Of a DNA stretch of 64,000 bases, positions 32,062 to 40,801 are shown in pieces. Position numbers and translations under genes: made by a program. Under the pieces are notes generated by a model. The model worked only from the letters and a program-made list of their open reading frames with translations, ran no database searches and had not been told where the DNA came from. Location of the stretch: positions 1,302,001 through 1,366,000 of the forward strand of contig CAVVLN010000005.1 in NCBI GenBank assembly GCA_963749145.1. The letters are read 5' to 3'. The stretch comes from JASHPR01 sp963749145 (lineage in GTDB: Bacteria; Actinomycetota; Actinomycetes; Streptosporangiales; Streptosporangiaceae). Position 1 is the stretch's first letter, and each line of letters opens with the position of its first letter.

Positions 32062-34120
32062 CGGTCAGCGCCAGCGTGTAGACGATGTCGTCGACCAGGG
32101 CGCCCCGGCTGAGGTCGTTCACCGGCTTGGCCAGTCCCTGCAGCATCGGGCCGACGCTGACCACCTCGGCGCTGCGCTGCACGGCCTTGTACGTGGTGTT
32201 GCCGGTGTCGAGGTCGGGGAAGATGAACACGCTGGCCCGCCCGGCCACCGGGCTGCCCGGCCGCTTGGCCTTGCCGACCGACCAGATCGCGGCGGCGTCG
32301 TACTGCAGCGGGCCGTCGACCGCGAGGCCCGGCTCGCGCTCGCGCACGATCTCGGTCGCCTTGGCCACCTTGTCGACGTCGCTGCCGGTGCCGGAGGTGC
32401 CGGTGCTGAAGCTGATCATCGCGACCCGCGGCTCGATGCCGAACGCGCGGGCCGACGCCGCGCTCTGGATGGCGATGTCGGCCAGGTCCTCCGCGTCGGG
32501 CTGCGGGTTGATCGCGCAGTCGCCGTAGACGACGACCTCGTCCGGCAGGCACATGAAGAACACGGACGACACCAGCCGGCTGCCCGGCTTGGTCCCCAGG
32601 ACCTGCAGCGCGGGCCGGACCGTGGCCGCGGTGGTGTGCTGGGCGCCCGCCACCATCCCGTCCACCTCGCCCTGCTGCAGCATCATGACGGCGACCATGA
32701 CCGGGTCGGCCAGGTGATTGCGGGCCAGCTCCTCGGACCAGCCGCGATGCCGCCGCAGCTCGGCCAGCGGCGCGACGTAACGCTCGGCCACGGCCTGGGG
32801 GTCGACCACCGTGATCCCGTCGGGCAGCCGCAGGCCGAGGCCGCGGGCCAGCGCGGTCACCTCGTCCGGCGGGCCGAGCAGCACGCTGCGGGCGATGCCC
32901 CGGCTGGCGCAGGCCACCGCGGCCTGCAGGGTCCGCGGCTCGGTGCCCTCGGGCAGCACTATGCACGCGCCGGCGCGGCGGGCTTGCTCCACCACCTGGT
33001 ACCGGAACGCGGCCGGGCTGAGCCGGTGCGATCGCGGCGAGCCGGGCAGCGACTCCAGCCAGGCGGCGTCCAGCGCGTCGGCGATCGTCTCCACCACGCC
33101 GTCGATGCGCACCGGGTCGTCGATCGGCAGTCCCGGGTCGAGGCCGTGGACCCGCCCCGCGGTGGTGTAGCTGTCGTCGTCGATGACGAGGATCGGCAGC
33201 CCGGTGGCGGCCGCGGCCCGGGTGAGCTTCCTGACCTGCGGGTCCGGCTCGATCCCGGCGCTCAGCAGCAGCGCGGCCAGCCGGGTGCCGTTCAGCGCGG
33301 CCAGGCAGGCGGCCATGATCACGTCGTGGCGGTCGCCGGGCACGACCACGAGCCGGCCCTCGGTCAGGACGTGCAGGCCGCCGGGAACGCCCTGGGCGAA
33401 GACCGACACCTCCTTCATCCGCCGGGACTCCTCGCCCTCGTTGAGCACCCGCGGGCCGAGCTCGCGGACCAGGTCGCGCACGCGCAGCCAGGTCAGCTCG
33501 GCCCGGTACGGGACCGCGGCGATCAGGCTCAGGCCGGGCCGGCCGAGTGCCCGGCGCAGCCAGGTGACCTGCTCCTCGCCCGGCAGGCCGTGCACGACGC
33601 AGCCGACCACGCGGGTGCGCTCGCCTGACCGGTAGCCGCTGGCCGTGATCGCGAGCGACTCGGCCAGTTCTTCGCCGTCCGCGGCCTCGGCGGCCTCGGC
33701 GGCCGGCCAGGCGCCGACCAGCACCACGTCGGCGTCGAGCGCCCGGGCCAGGGCCTGGTTGAGGTCGCTGGCGTACAGCCGCGCCGGGCCGAGGCTCAGC
33801 CCCTCCACGACCACGACGTCGGACTCGTCACAGACCGGCTCCCAGGCCGCGACGATCCTCTCGAGCGCGGCGTCGATGCCGCGCTCGCCCAGTTGCTGCT
33901 CCAGTTCGGCGGTGGGCAGGGGCTCGGGCGGGTGCAGCGCGCTGATCTGCTCGATCAGTGCGTTCGAGCGGTCGGGGGTGCCGTGGGCCCGGGGCTGCGC
34001 CACCGCCTTGACGAAGCCGACGTTCACGGCCCGCCGGTCCAGGGCCCGCACCAGGCCCAGGCAGGTCCGGGCCAGCCCGACGTCTTCGGCGGTCGGCACG
34101 ACCAGCAACGTCCGGGCCAT
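32039..34120 (-). CDS. pta: Phosphate acetyltransferase
   Basis: Pta interconverts acetyl-CoA and acetyl phosphate. The 693 residues show the long three-part form: a P-loop-like N-terminal domain (LLVVPTAEDVGLARTCLG), a DRTGG-type middle (residues ~220-330), and a C-terminal PTA_PTB domain from ~385 (IVLPEGTEPRTLQAA, GMVAGAQHTTAATVRPALQV, MISFSTGTSGTGSDVDKV, and ANVFIFPDLDTGNTTYKAVQ with S in place of N). It follows ackA by 31 bp, so both form the acetate overflow/assimilation unit. Confidence 0.95.
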   Translation of the reverse strand: MARTLLVVPTAEDVGLARTCLGLVRALDRRAVNVGFVKAVAQPRAHGTPDRSNALIEQISALHPPEPLPTAELEQQLGERGIDAALERIVAAWEPVCDESDVVVVEGLSLGPARLYASDLNQALARALDADVVLVGAWPAAEAAEAADGEELAESLAITASGYRSGERTRVVGCVVHGLPGEEQVTWLRRALGRPGLSLIAAVPYRAELTWLRVRDLVRELGPRVLNEGEESRRMKEVSVFAQGVPGGLHVLTEGRLVVVPGDRHDVIMAACLAALNGTRLAALLLSAGIEPDPQVRKLTRAAAATGLPILVIDDDSYTTAGRVHGLDPGLPIDDPVRIDGVVETIADALDAAWLESLPGSPRSHRLSPAAFRYQVVEQARRAGACIVLPEGTEPRTLQAAVACASRGIARSVLLGPPDEVTALARGLGLRLPDGITVVDPQAVAERYVAPLAELRRHRGWSEELARNHLADPVMVAVMMLQQGEVDGMVAGAQHTTAATVRPALQVLGTKPGSRLVSSVFFMCLPDEVVVYGDCAINPQPDAEDLADIAIQSAASARAFGIEPRVAMISFSTGTSGTGSDVDKVAKATEIVREREPGLAVDGPLQYDAAAIWSVGKAKRPGSPVAGRASVFIFPDLDTGNTTYKAVQRSAEVVSVGPMLQGLAKPVNDLSRGALVDDIVYTLALTAIQARAG

Positions 34121-34151
34121 GGTGTCATCCTTCCGGCGGCCGGAGAGCCCG

Positions 34152-35351
34152 TCAATCGCCCGTGATCACGCGGGCGGTGTCCCGCGCGATCAGCAGCTCC
34201 TCGTCGGTCGGCACGACCAGGGCCAGCACCGGGCCGGCCGGGCTGATCCGGCCGCCGGTGTCGCGGCCGTGCGCCGCGTTGGCCGCCACGTCCTCGGCCA
34301 GGCCGAGGAACCCGAGCTGGGCGAGGACCAGGCCGCGCACGACCGGGCTGTTCTCCCCGATGCCGCCGGTGAAGACCAGCGCGTCCAGCCGTTCCAGCCC
34401 GACCACCAGGGCCGCGACGGCCATGGCCAGCCGGTACGCGAAGACCTCGAGGGCCAGCCGGGCCCGCTCGTTCCCCCCGGCCGCGGCCGTCTCGACCGTG
34501 CGCATGTCGTTGCTCACCCCGGACAGCCCGAGCAGCCCGCTCTCGGCGTTCAGCGCCCCGGTGATCTCGTCGATGCTCAGCCCGGCCCGCTCGGCCAGGT
34601 AGGCGTGCAGGCCCGGGTCGACGTCGCCGGACCGGGTGCCCATGACCAGCCCGGCCAGCGGGGTCATGCCCATGGTGTTGTCCACGGACTTACCGTCCCG
34701 CACCGCGGCCGCGCTGCACCCGTTGCCCAGGTGGGCGGTGACCAGGCGCAGCTCTCCGGGCGGTCGGCCGAGCATCTCGGCGGCCCGGCCGCTGACGAAC
34801 CGGTGGCTGATGCCGTGAAACCCGTAGCGGCGCACCCCGTAGCGGGTGTACCACTCCTCGGGCACCGCGTACCGGAACGCTCGCGGCGGCATCGTCTGGT
34901 GGAACGAGGTGTCGAACACCGCGACCTGCGGCAGGTCCGGCAGGATCGCGCGGACGGCCTCGATGCCGGCCAGGTTCGCCGGGTTGTGCAGCGGGGCCAG
35001 GTGGCTGAACGACCGCACCGCGGCGATCACCTCGTCGTCGATCAGGACCGACGCGGTGAACCGCTCGCCGCCGTGCACGACCCGGTGGCCGGCCCCGAGC
35101 ACGGGGTGCCCGGCCACGTGCTCGAGGACCCGGGCGATCACGTCCTGGTGGGTGGCGCCGGGCAGCCGCTCCTCGGTCTGCAGGCCGGGATACCGCCTGA
35201 TCCGCAGCACCGCGCCCGGATCGTCGAGCCGCTCGCCGATGCCGCCCAGCAGCCGCTCGCCCGTGGCGGGCCGCAGCAGGGCGAACTTCACCGAGGAACT
35301 GCCCGAGTTGAGCACCAGCACCGGGCCGGGACTGCCGTCCGTTGTCGTCAC
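34152..35351 (-). CDS. ackA: Acetate kinase
   Basis: AckA makes acetyl phosphate from acetate and ATP, and the reverse. Visible family features are VLVLNSGSSSVKFAL near residue 13, HRVVHGGERF near 90, VFDTSFHQTMPPRAFRYAVP near 145, LVTAHLGNGCSAAAV near 205 and FTGGIGENSPVVR near 330. The 399-residue length is normal. The start overlaps the end of the upstream endonuclease/phosphatase gene by 4 bp. Confidence 0.96.
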   Translation of the reverse strand: MTTTDGSPGPVLVLNSGSSSVKFALLRPATGERLLGGIGERLDDPGAVLRIRRYPGLQTEERLPGATHQDVIARVLEHVAGHPVLGAGHRVVHGGERFTASVLIDDEVIAAVRSFSHLAPLHNPANLAGIEAVRAILPDLPQVAVFDTSFHQTMPPRAFRYAVPEEWYTRYGVRRYGFHGISHRFVSGRAAEMLGRPPGELRLVTAHLGNGCSAAAVRDGKSVDNTMGMTPLAGLVMGTRSGDVDPGLHAYLAERAGLSIDEITGALNAESGLLGLSGVSNDMRTVETAAAGGNERARLALEVFAYRLAMAVAALVVGLERLDALVFTGGIGENSPVVRGLVLAQLGFLGLAEDVAANAAHGRDTGGRISPAGPVLALVVPTDEELLIARDTARVITGD

Positions 35352-36337
35352 GCCCGGATGCTACTGGGCCCGGGTGCGCCCGCCGCGCGGCCGGGCAGCC
35401 GGAACTGCGTGCTGACGGCGCGGTGGTCGCTGCCCGGCAGCCGGTGCACGCCGACTGCGAGCACGGCGCACCGCGGGTCCAGCAGCACATGGTCGATCGT
35501 GAGCAGTCCGGGCCCGCCGCCGGCCCACGGCCCCCAGGTCGGCACCAGCCCGCGGCCCAGCGCGGCCGCGGCGTCGACGTGACCCAGCCCCAGCACCCGC
35601 CGGAACGCCACGTGGTCGGCGGTGGCGTTGAAGTCCCCGGCCAGGATGAGCGGCGGCCCGGCCGGACCGGACGGCGGCGGCAGCAGCGCCAGTTCCTCGC
35701 GCCACCGGGCCACCCGGGCCCGGGTGGGCGGGTTCGGCGGGCTGGTGTGGACGCAGATCAGGTCCGCGAACCGGCCGCCGGGCAGCGCCAGCCGGGCCGC
35801 GGGCTGAGCCGCGTAGGTCGGCCCTTGGGAAAGCCCCTCGGCCAGCGGGAACCGGGAGTAGATGCCCGAGCCGCGCGCGCTTTCCCCGCGGACGTCGGTC
35901 ATCTCGTACGGGAGCAGGTCGGCGAGCCCGGCCTGCTTGAGCCGGGCGACCGCCGGCTCGGTCAGTTCCTGCAAGCACAGCACGTCGGCGCCCTGGCGCC
36001 GGGCCAGCGCCACGACGGCCTCCTCCGAGGCCCGGCCGGCCAGCAGGTTGGCGGTGATCAGCCGCAGCACCGGCCCCTCCGCCGGCGGCTGCGGCCGCGC
36101 GACCGTCCGCGGCCGCACCACGGCGGCCAGCGCCAGCCCGGTCAGCGCGGCCAGCGCGGCGGCCCGGTGCCGGCGTAGCGCCGCGGCGCCGAGCAGCGCC
36201 GCCCCGGCCGCCTGCGGGGTGAACGACAGCAGCGGCGCCACCGGCGCCTCCAGGCGCCTGCTGCGGTCGGCGGCGGCCAGCCGCCCGGCGGCAAACCCGG
36301 CCAGCCCGGCCACGGCCAGCCATGGGATCCGCTTCAT
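35348..36337 (-). CDS. Membrane-anchored endonuclease/exonuclease/phosphatase family protein
   Basis: ATG at 36337 (after GGGGGGCGGGA) is preferred to the longer frame at 36367. Two or three hydrophobic N-terminal segments come first. The EEP domain follows, with LRLITANLLAGRASEE, ADVLCLQELTEPAV (metal Glu), LILAGDFNATADHVAFRRV (GDFN) and the SDHRAV end motif. It probably hydrolyses phosphodiester or phospholipid bonds outside the membrane. It overlaps ackA. Confidence 0.82.
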   Translation of the reverse strand: MKRIPWLAVAGLAGFAAGRLAAADRSRRLEAPVAPLLSFTPQAAGAALLGAAALRRHRAAALAALTGLALAAVVRPRTVARPQPPAEGPVLRLITANLLAGRASEEAVVALARRQGADVLCLQELTEPAVARLKQAGLADLLPYEMTDVRGESARGSGIYSRFPLAEGLSQGPTYAAQPAARLALPGGRFADLICVHTSPPNPPTRARVARWREELALLPPPSGPAGPPLILAGDFNATADHVAFRRVLGLGHVDAAAALGRGLVPTWGPWAGGGPGLLTIDHVLLDPRCAVLAVGVHRLPGSDHRAVSTQFRLPGRAAGAPGPSSIRA

Positions 36338-36428
36338 TCCCGCCCCCCGGTCCGCTCGTGGTCCCATCCCGACCCTACGGCCCGGCCCGGCCTGCCGCGG
36401 CCCTGGCGCTCCGGCCGGAGCGCGGGGA

Positions 36429-36806
36429 TCAGCCCGGTGACCTCAGCAGCCGGGGGAGGAACACCGCGAGGCCGACGCCGAGCGCGGCCGCCGAGGCGAT
36501 CAGGACCGCGCCCGCGGCCATGTCCTTGGCCGCCTTGGCCAGCGGGTGGAACTCGCTGGTGCACAGGTCCACCAGCGCCTCGACCACCGTGTTCAGCGTC
36601 TCGGCGGTGAGCACGAGCCCGATGGCGGCGAGGACGCAGGCCCAGTCCGCCGCGCCGATCCGCAGGATCAGCCCGGCCGCGACCGCCGCCAGCGCGGCCA
36701 GCAGGTGGACCCGCATGTTGCGCTGGGTGCGGACGACGCGCCACACCCCCTGCCCGGCAAGGGAGAAGCTGCGCCAGAAACCTGACCGGGGATCCATCCA
36801 GGTCAC
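36429..36806 (-). CDS. dgkA: Diacylglycerol/undecaprenol kinase
   Basis: The 125-residue integral membrane kinase has the family order: SFSLAGQGVWRVVRTQRNMRVHLLAALAAV at the start is followed by membrane helices. LTAETLNTVVEALVDL and HPLAKAAKDMAAGAVLI are the active-site signature (AETLNT, AKD-AAGA). It phosphorylates diacylglycerol or undecaprenol using ATP. It is in line with the NTase gene upstream and the EEP gene downstream. Confidence 0.9.
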   Translation of the reverse strand: MTWMDPRSGFWRSFSLAGQGVWRVVRTQRNMRVHLLAALAAVAAGLILRIGAADWACVLAAIGLVLTAETLNTVVEALVDLCTSEFHPLAKAAKDMAAGAVLIASAAALGVGLAVFLPRLLRSPG

Positions 36807-36815
36807 CTTTCATCT

Positions 36816-36970
36816 AGGCGGGCCCGCCAGCGGCGGAACCTCATCCAGGCGGGCCCGCCAGCGGCGGAACCTCATCCAGGCGGGCCCGCCAGCGGCGGAA
36901 CCTCATCCAGGCGGGCCCGCCAGCGGCGGAACCTCATCCAGGCGGGCCCGCCAGCGGCGGAACCGCCCGG
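36816..36970. repeat. Five 31-bp tandem repeats reaching into a gene end
   Basis: Units start at 36816, 36847, 36878, 36909 and 36940. Each begins with the palindrome-bearing aggcgggcccgcc and continues agcggcggaacctcatcc. The array contains the stop codon and the last ~20 codons of the nucleotidyltransferase gene. Each unit can form a GGCGGGCCCGCC hairpin. Confidence 0.9.
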
Positions 36971-37808
36971 CCAGCGCGCGCTGGCCGAGCGCATCCAGGC
37001 GAGCGATGTGGTCATCGATGTACCCGGTGTACAGCGGGATGAGGTCCCGGCGCAGGAGAGCGACCGCCTCGCCGGCGGGCGGGGGATCGCGGCGCCAGGC
37101 CAGGGCCGCGGCGACCAGCTCGGCCGCGGGCGCGCCGGCGTCGGCCAGGTAGTGCTCCACCGCCAGCGGGTTGGTGCCCACCCGGCCGGTGTCCGCGGTG
37201 AACCGGAAGCGGACCGGGAACAGCACGACCTTGGTCACCCGCTGCGGCCCGCGGGCGGCCAGCCGCGCGGGGTCGCGGATATCGGCCAGGGCCTGGTCGC
37301 GGCGCGGGCCGGACCGGGCCCAGCCGCGCAGCCGGACGGGCAGGCTCACCGGGCCGCCCAGGTGGCCGAGCGCGAACTCGGCCCCCGCCACGAGCAGTTC
37401 GTCCCGCCCGGGGCGGCGCGCGACGTCCCTGGTGTCCCGGCCGGCCAGCAGCCGGCCATGCTCCAGCAGGTCCAGCCGGTCCAGCGGCGGGAACCGGCCG
37501 CCGCCGCGCTGGCCCCCCAGGCTGGCCGGCGTGCCCCAGAACACCGACAGCCGCTGGTGCAGCGGTGACCCGCCGGCGCGCACGCCCGTGGCCACCCGGC
37601 GGATGACCCAGCGGTCGGACCGCCGGAGCGGGTCGGCCAGGATCAGCCCGAGGTCAACGTCGCTGACCAGGGGGCTGAAGCCGCCGTGGGCGAGGCTGCC
37701 CAGCGCGTAGCCGGCGACCAGGCGCGAGCCGAGGGCGCGGTGATAGGCGGCGACCGCCTCGGCCAGCACGGCCTCGCCCGGGCCGGTACCGGCGGGCTGG
37801 CCAGGCAT
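36903..37808 (-). CDS. Nucleotidyltransferase-fold protein
   Basis: ATG at 37808 (MPGQPAGTGPGEA) is favoured; a frame from 37856 adds 16 residues. The NTase signature GSLAHGGFSPLVSDVDLGLI holds the two metal Asp (SDVDL). A helical C-terminal part follows, and the last ~20 residues (RWRARLDEVPPLAGPPG) are encoded by the repeat array. It resembles aminoglycoside-type or MNT-like NTases; target unknown. Confidence 0.75.
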   Translation of the reverse strand: MPGQPAGTGPGEAVLAEAVAAYHRALGSRLVAGYALGSLAHGGFSPLVSDVDLGLILADPLRRSDRWVIRRVATGVRAGGSPLHQRLSVFWGTPASLGGQRGGGRFPPLDRLDLLEHGRLLAGRDTRDVARRPGRDELLVAGAEFALGHLGGPVSLPVRLRGWARSGPRRDQALADIRDPARLAARGPQRVTKVVLFPVRFRFTADTGRVGTNPLAVEHYLADAGAPAAELVAAALAWRRDPPPAGEAVALLRRDLIPLYTGYIDDHIARLDALGQRALAGRFRRWRARLDEVPPLAGPPG

Positions 37809-37969
37809 GGCCGAAGATCCTAGCCGACGAAAGCCCCGGGCCCCGCCGCCAGGCACGCCATCACGTCCCGGTCACCCGGCCCGCCGGCCCGCCGCCGGGC
37901 GCGCTGCAGCGCCGGCTGCGGCGCGCGCTGGCGGACAGCCGGGGGCAGCGGGCCCAGCGATCCGCCCGC

Positions 37970-39313
37970 TTACCGGAAGCCGAGGCCGGCGTGGCGGCCG
38001 GCGACCTGGCGGGACACCTCGGCGGCCAGCCGGCCGACGCTGACCCCGTCCAGGCGGCGGCCGTCACGCAGGCGCAGCGCGACCTGGTCGCCGGAGGACT
38101 CCCGGTCGCCGAGCACGGCCAGGTAAGGGATCCGGCGGTCGCGGGCCCGGCGGACCCGGGCGCCGAGGGTGGCGCCGGCCGGGTCGCACTCGGCCCTCAG
38201 GCCAGCGTCCAGGAGCCGCGCGGCCACCCGGCGGGCCGGCTCGCCGTGCGGCTCACCGACCGGCAGCACGGCCACCTGCACCGGGGCGAGCCAGGGCGGG
38301 AACGCCCCGTTGTCGCGCTCGATGAGGAAGGCGACCAGCCGTTCCATCGCGGACAGCACGCCGCGGTGGATCATCACCGGCTGGTGCCTGCCGCCGTCGG
38401 GCCCGGTATAGCCGAGACCGAAGCGTGCTGGCTGGTTGAAGTCCAATTGCACGGTGGACAAGGTCTCCTCGCGGCCGGCCGGGTCCACGACCTGGACATC
38501 GATCTTCGGCCCGTAGAACGCCGCCTCGCCCGGGGCGTCGTCGTAGTCGAGCCCGAGGTCGCGCAGCACCGCGGCCAGGTGGCGTTCCGCGTCGGCCCAC
38601 AGCGCGTCGCCGCCCAGGTAACCGTCCCCGCCGCCGCGCCGGGACAGCCGGAACCGGGCCGGCTCGATGCCGAGCAGCCGGTAGCAGCGCTGCACCGACT
38701 GCACGGCGCGGGTGATCTCGCCCGGTACCTGCTCCGGGGCGCAGAACACGTGGGTGTCGTCCAGGTTGATCTGCCGGACCCGGGACAGGCCGCCGAGCAC
38801 GCCGGACAGCTCGCTGCGGAACATCGCGCCCAGCTCGGCCAGGCGGACCGGCAGGTCGCGGTAGCTGCGCTGCGCCGAGGCGTAGACGAGGGCGTGATGC
38901 GGGCAGTTCGCCGGGCGCAGGACGAACTCTTCCTCGCCGACCCGCATGGGCGGGAACATGTCGCCGGCGAACTTGGCCCAGTGGCCCGACCGCTCGAACA
39001 GCGCCCGCTTGGCCAGCACGGGAGTGTAGACGCGCTGGCAGCCGCCGCGGATCGCCTCCTCGGCGGCGAGCCGTTCCAGCTCGGCCCGGATCACCGCGCC
39101 GTCGGGCAGCCAGAGCGGCAGCCCGGCGCCGGCGAGCGGGTCGGTGGCGAACAGGTTCAGGTCGCGGCCGAGCCGACGGTGATCCGGGGGCGGGTGGCCG
39201 GGCTCGTCGCGGTCCGCAGAGGCGCGGCCGGGCTGGTCGCGGTCCGCGGGGGCGCGGCCGGCGGCCGCGGGGTCGATGGATGCCGGGCGGGCCGGCTCGT
39301 GGCTGGTGCGCAT
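37970..39313 (-). CDS. Threonyl-tRNA synthetase paralogue lacking the editing domains
   Basis: The 447 residues begin with ~45 low-complexity residues and then the catalytic core HRRLGRDLNLFATDP. Class II motifs are seen: motif 2 FRSELSGVLGGLSRVRQ, zinc-ligand RPANCPHHALVY, FYGPKIDVQV, and motif 3 GVLSAMERLVAFLIER. The anticodon-binding domain ends the protein. The TGS and editing (N1/N2) domains of normal ThrRS (about 650 residues) are absent. It probably charges tRNA-Thr as a second, regulated enzyme; inhibitor resistance is a possible job. Confidence 0.88.
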   Translation of the reverse strand: MRTSHEPARPASIDPAAAGRAPADRDQPGRASADRDEPGHPPPDHRRLGRDLNLFATDPLAGAGLPLWLPDGAVIRAELERLAAEEAIRGGCQRVYTPVLAKRALFERSGHWAKFAGDMFPPMRVGEEEFVLRPANCPHHALVYASAQRSYRDLPVRLAELGAMFRSELSGVLGGLSRVRQINLDDTHVFCAPEQVPGEITRAVQSVQRCYRLLGIEPARFRLSRRGGGDGYLGGDALWADAERHLAAVLRDLGLDYDDAPGEAAFYGPKIDVQVVDPAGREETLSTVQLDFNQPARFGLGYTGPDGGRHQPVMIHRGVLSAMERLVAFLIERDNGAFPPWLAPVQVAVLPVGEPHGEPARRVAARLLDAGLRAECDPAGATLGARVRRARDRRIPYLAVLGDRESSGDQVALRLRDGRRLDGVSVGRLAAEVSRQVAGRHAGLGFR

Positions 39314-39371
39314 CGGTGCCTCCGTCTGGGGTGGAGAGCCCGGGGCACCATCCCGACGCCGCGGCCAACAG

Positions 39372-39403
39372 AAAAGGCCCCTGGGATGGCTGCTCCCGGG
39401 GCC
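39372..39403 (-). terminator. Terminator hairpin between the Thr-rich ORF and thrS2
   Basis: On the minus strand ggccccggga pairs with tcccaggggcc (one bulged A, 7-nt loop) and is followed by ttttct. It lies between the short Thr-rich ORF and thrS2, where an attenuator is expected. Confidence 0.7.
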
Positions 39404-39421
39404 TCGGCGTCTGGGTTCAGG

Positions 39422-39478
39422 TCACGCCGCATCGCGCCGGGGATGGCCCGGCGTCGTCGTGGCGTGCCGATCGAACAT
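39422..39478 (-). CDS. Threonine-rich leader peptide (18 residues)
   Basis: The ORF reads MFDRHATTTPGHPRRDAA and has three consecutive ACG (Thr) codons at codons 7-9. It starts at 39478 and stops at 39422, 18 bp before the terminator stem and ~110 bp before the ThrRS start. A tatgct 7-8 bp upstream could be the -10 of a near-leaderless transcript. When charged tRNA-Thr is low, a ribosome stalled at the Thr codons could favour read-through. This is the logic of ribosome-mediated attenuation, not a T-box. Confidence 0.7.
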   Translation of the reverse strand: MFDRHATTTPGHPRRDAA

Positions 39479-39696
39479 GCCATCCAGCATACCCGTCCGG
39501 CTACGACAACGGATTGGTCATTGTTCCCGCGTACGTCCCGGCCACCGCGCCGGACGGCAGGCGGCTGCGTCGTTGCGCCAGCATGCGGCGGGCGTAACCG
39601 GTTCTGAGACATTCGGTCATGGTCAAATTACTTAATGTCACTGTCCGCGAGGACCCTTGTGGATTGGCGGCCCGCGGCCCGTCATAGCCTGAGGGC

Positions 39697-40695
39697 ATGC
39701 GGGCATGGGTGGTGCACGAGCCTGGGCCGATCACGACCGGCCCCCTGCGCCTCATCGACCGGCCGACACCCGATCCGGGTCCCGGGGAGCTGCTGATCCG
39801 GGTGATCTGCTGCGGGGTCTGCCGCACCGACCTGCACCTGGCCGAGGGGGATCTGGAGCCCAGGGCCCCGGACGTCACGCCCGGCCACGAGGTCGTGGGC
39901 GAGGTGGCGGCCGTCGGGCCGGGAGTCGTCCGGTTCGGGGTGGGGGACCGGGTCGGCGCGGCCTGGCTGGCGGGCACCGACGGATCGTGCCGCTTCTGCC
40001 GCCGGGGCCTGGAGAACCTGTGCCCGCGCTCGGTCTACACCGGCTGGGACATCCCGGGCGGGTACGCCGAGTACCTGGTGGCGGCCGACGCCTACGTCTA
40101 TGAGCTGCCGCGGGGTTTCAGCGACGCCGAGCTCGCGCCGCTGCTGTGCGCGGGCATCATCGGGTACCGGGCGCTGCGCCGGGCCGAGCTGCCGCCCGGC
40201 GGCAGGCTCGGGATCTGGGGCTTCGGCGGCTCGGCGCACCTGGCCGCGCAGATCGCGATCGCGCAGGGCGCCGCGGTGCACGTCTTCACCCGCGGGGCGA
40301 ACGCGCGCGAGCTCGCGCTCGGGCTGGGGGCGGCGTCGGCGCAGGATTCCATGGACCCGTCGCCGGAGCCGCTGGACTCGGCGATCTTGTTCGCTCCCGT
40401 CGGGAACCTGGTGCTGCCGGCGCTCGCCGCGCTGGATCGCGGCGGGACGCTGGCGATCGCCGGGATCTACCTGACCGACATCCCCGGGCTGAACTACCAG
40501 GCGCACCTGTTCCAGGAGCGCACGCTGCGCAGCGTCACCGCCAATACCCGCGGCGACGGCGAGGAGTTCCTCCGCCTGGCGGAGCGGCTGCGGCTGCGCG
40601 TCTCGGTCACCCCGTACGAGTTCGGCCGGGCCGACCAGGCCCTGGCCGATCTGGAGGCCGAGAGGTTCACCGGAGCCGCGGTGATCTCGATGTGA
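39697..40695 (+). CDS. Zinc-dependent alcohol dehydrogenase
   Basis: The 332-residue MDR enzyme has catalytic zinc ligands in CCGVCRTDLHLAEGDL and GHEVVGEV, and a structural zinc site in CRFCRRGLENLC. The cofactor domain starts LGIWGFGGSAHLAAQIAI. It oxidises an alcohol or reduces an aldehyde with NAD(P). Substrate is not clear from the sequence. Cytosolic, preceded by its own promoter region. Confidence 0.87.
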   Translation: MRAWVVHEPGPITTGPLRLIDRPTPDPGPGELLIRVICCGVCRTDLHLAEGDLEPRAPDVTPGHEVVGEVAAVGPGVVRFGVGDRVGAAWLAGTDGSCRFCRRGLENLCPRSVYTGWDIPGGYAEYLVAADAYVYELPRGFSDAELAPLLCAGIIGYRALRRAELPPGGRLGIWGFGGSAHLAAQIAIAQGAAVHVFTRGANARELALGLGAASAQDSMDPSPEPLDSAILFAPVGNLVLPALAALDRGGTLAIAGIYLTDIPGLNYQAHLFQERTLRSVTANTRGDGEEFLRLAERLRLRVSVTPYEFGRADQALADLEAERFTGAAVISM

Positions 40696-40801
40696 TCCGG
40701 GTTAGCCGGAGGCCGGGCCACCCCGGCCTCGGGCAGTCCGGCGACCGGAGTGACAATTACCCAAGGTTAAGGGTAGTTAGCACCGAGTAGCGAAGGAGGG
40801 C

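Noticed and set aside
32003..33628. 541-residue plus-strand open frame
   Set aside because: Antisense shadow of pta.
36816..36970. CRISPR array
   Set aside because: The 31-bp units are directly joined with no spacers and no cas genes are present.
39314..39612. T-box riboswitch before thrS2
   Set aside because: No T-box consensus was seen; the Thr-codon ORF plus terminator explains the region better.
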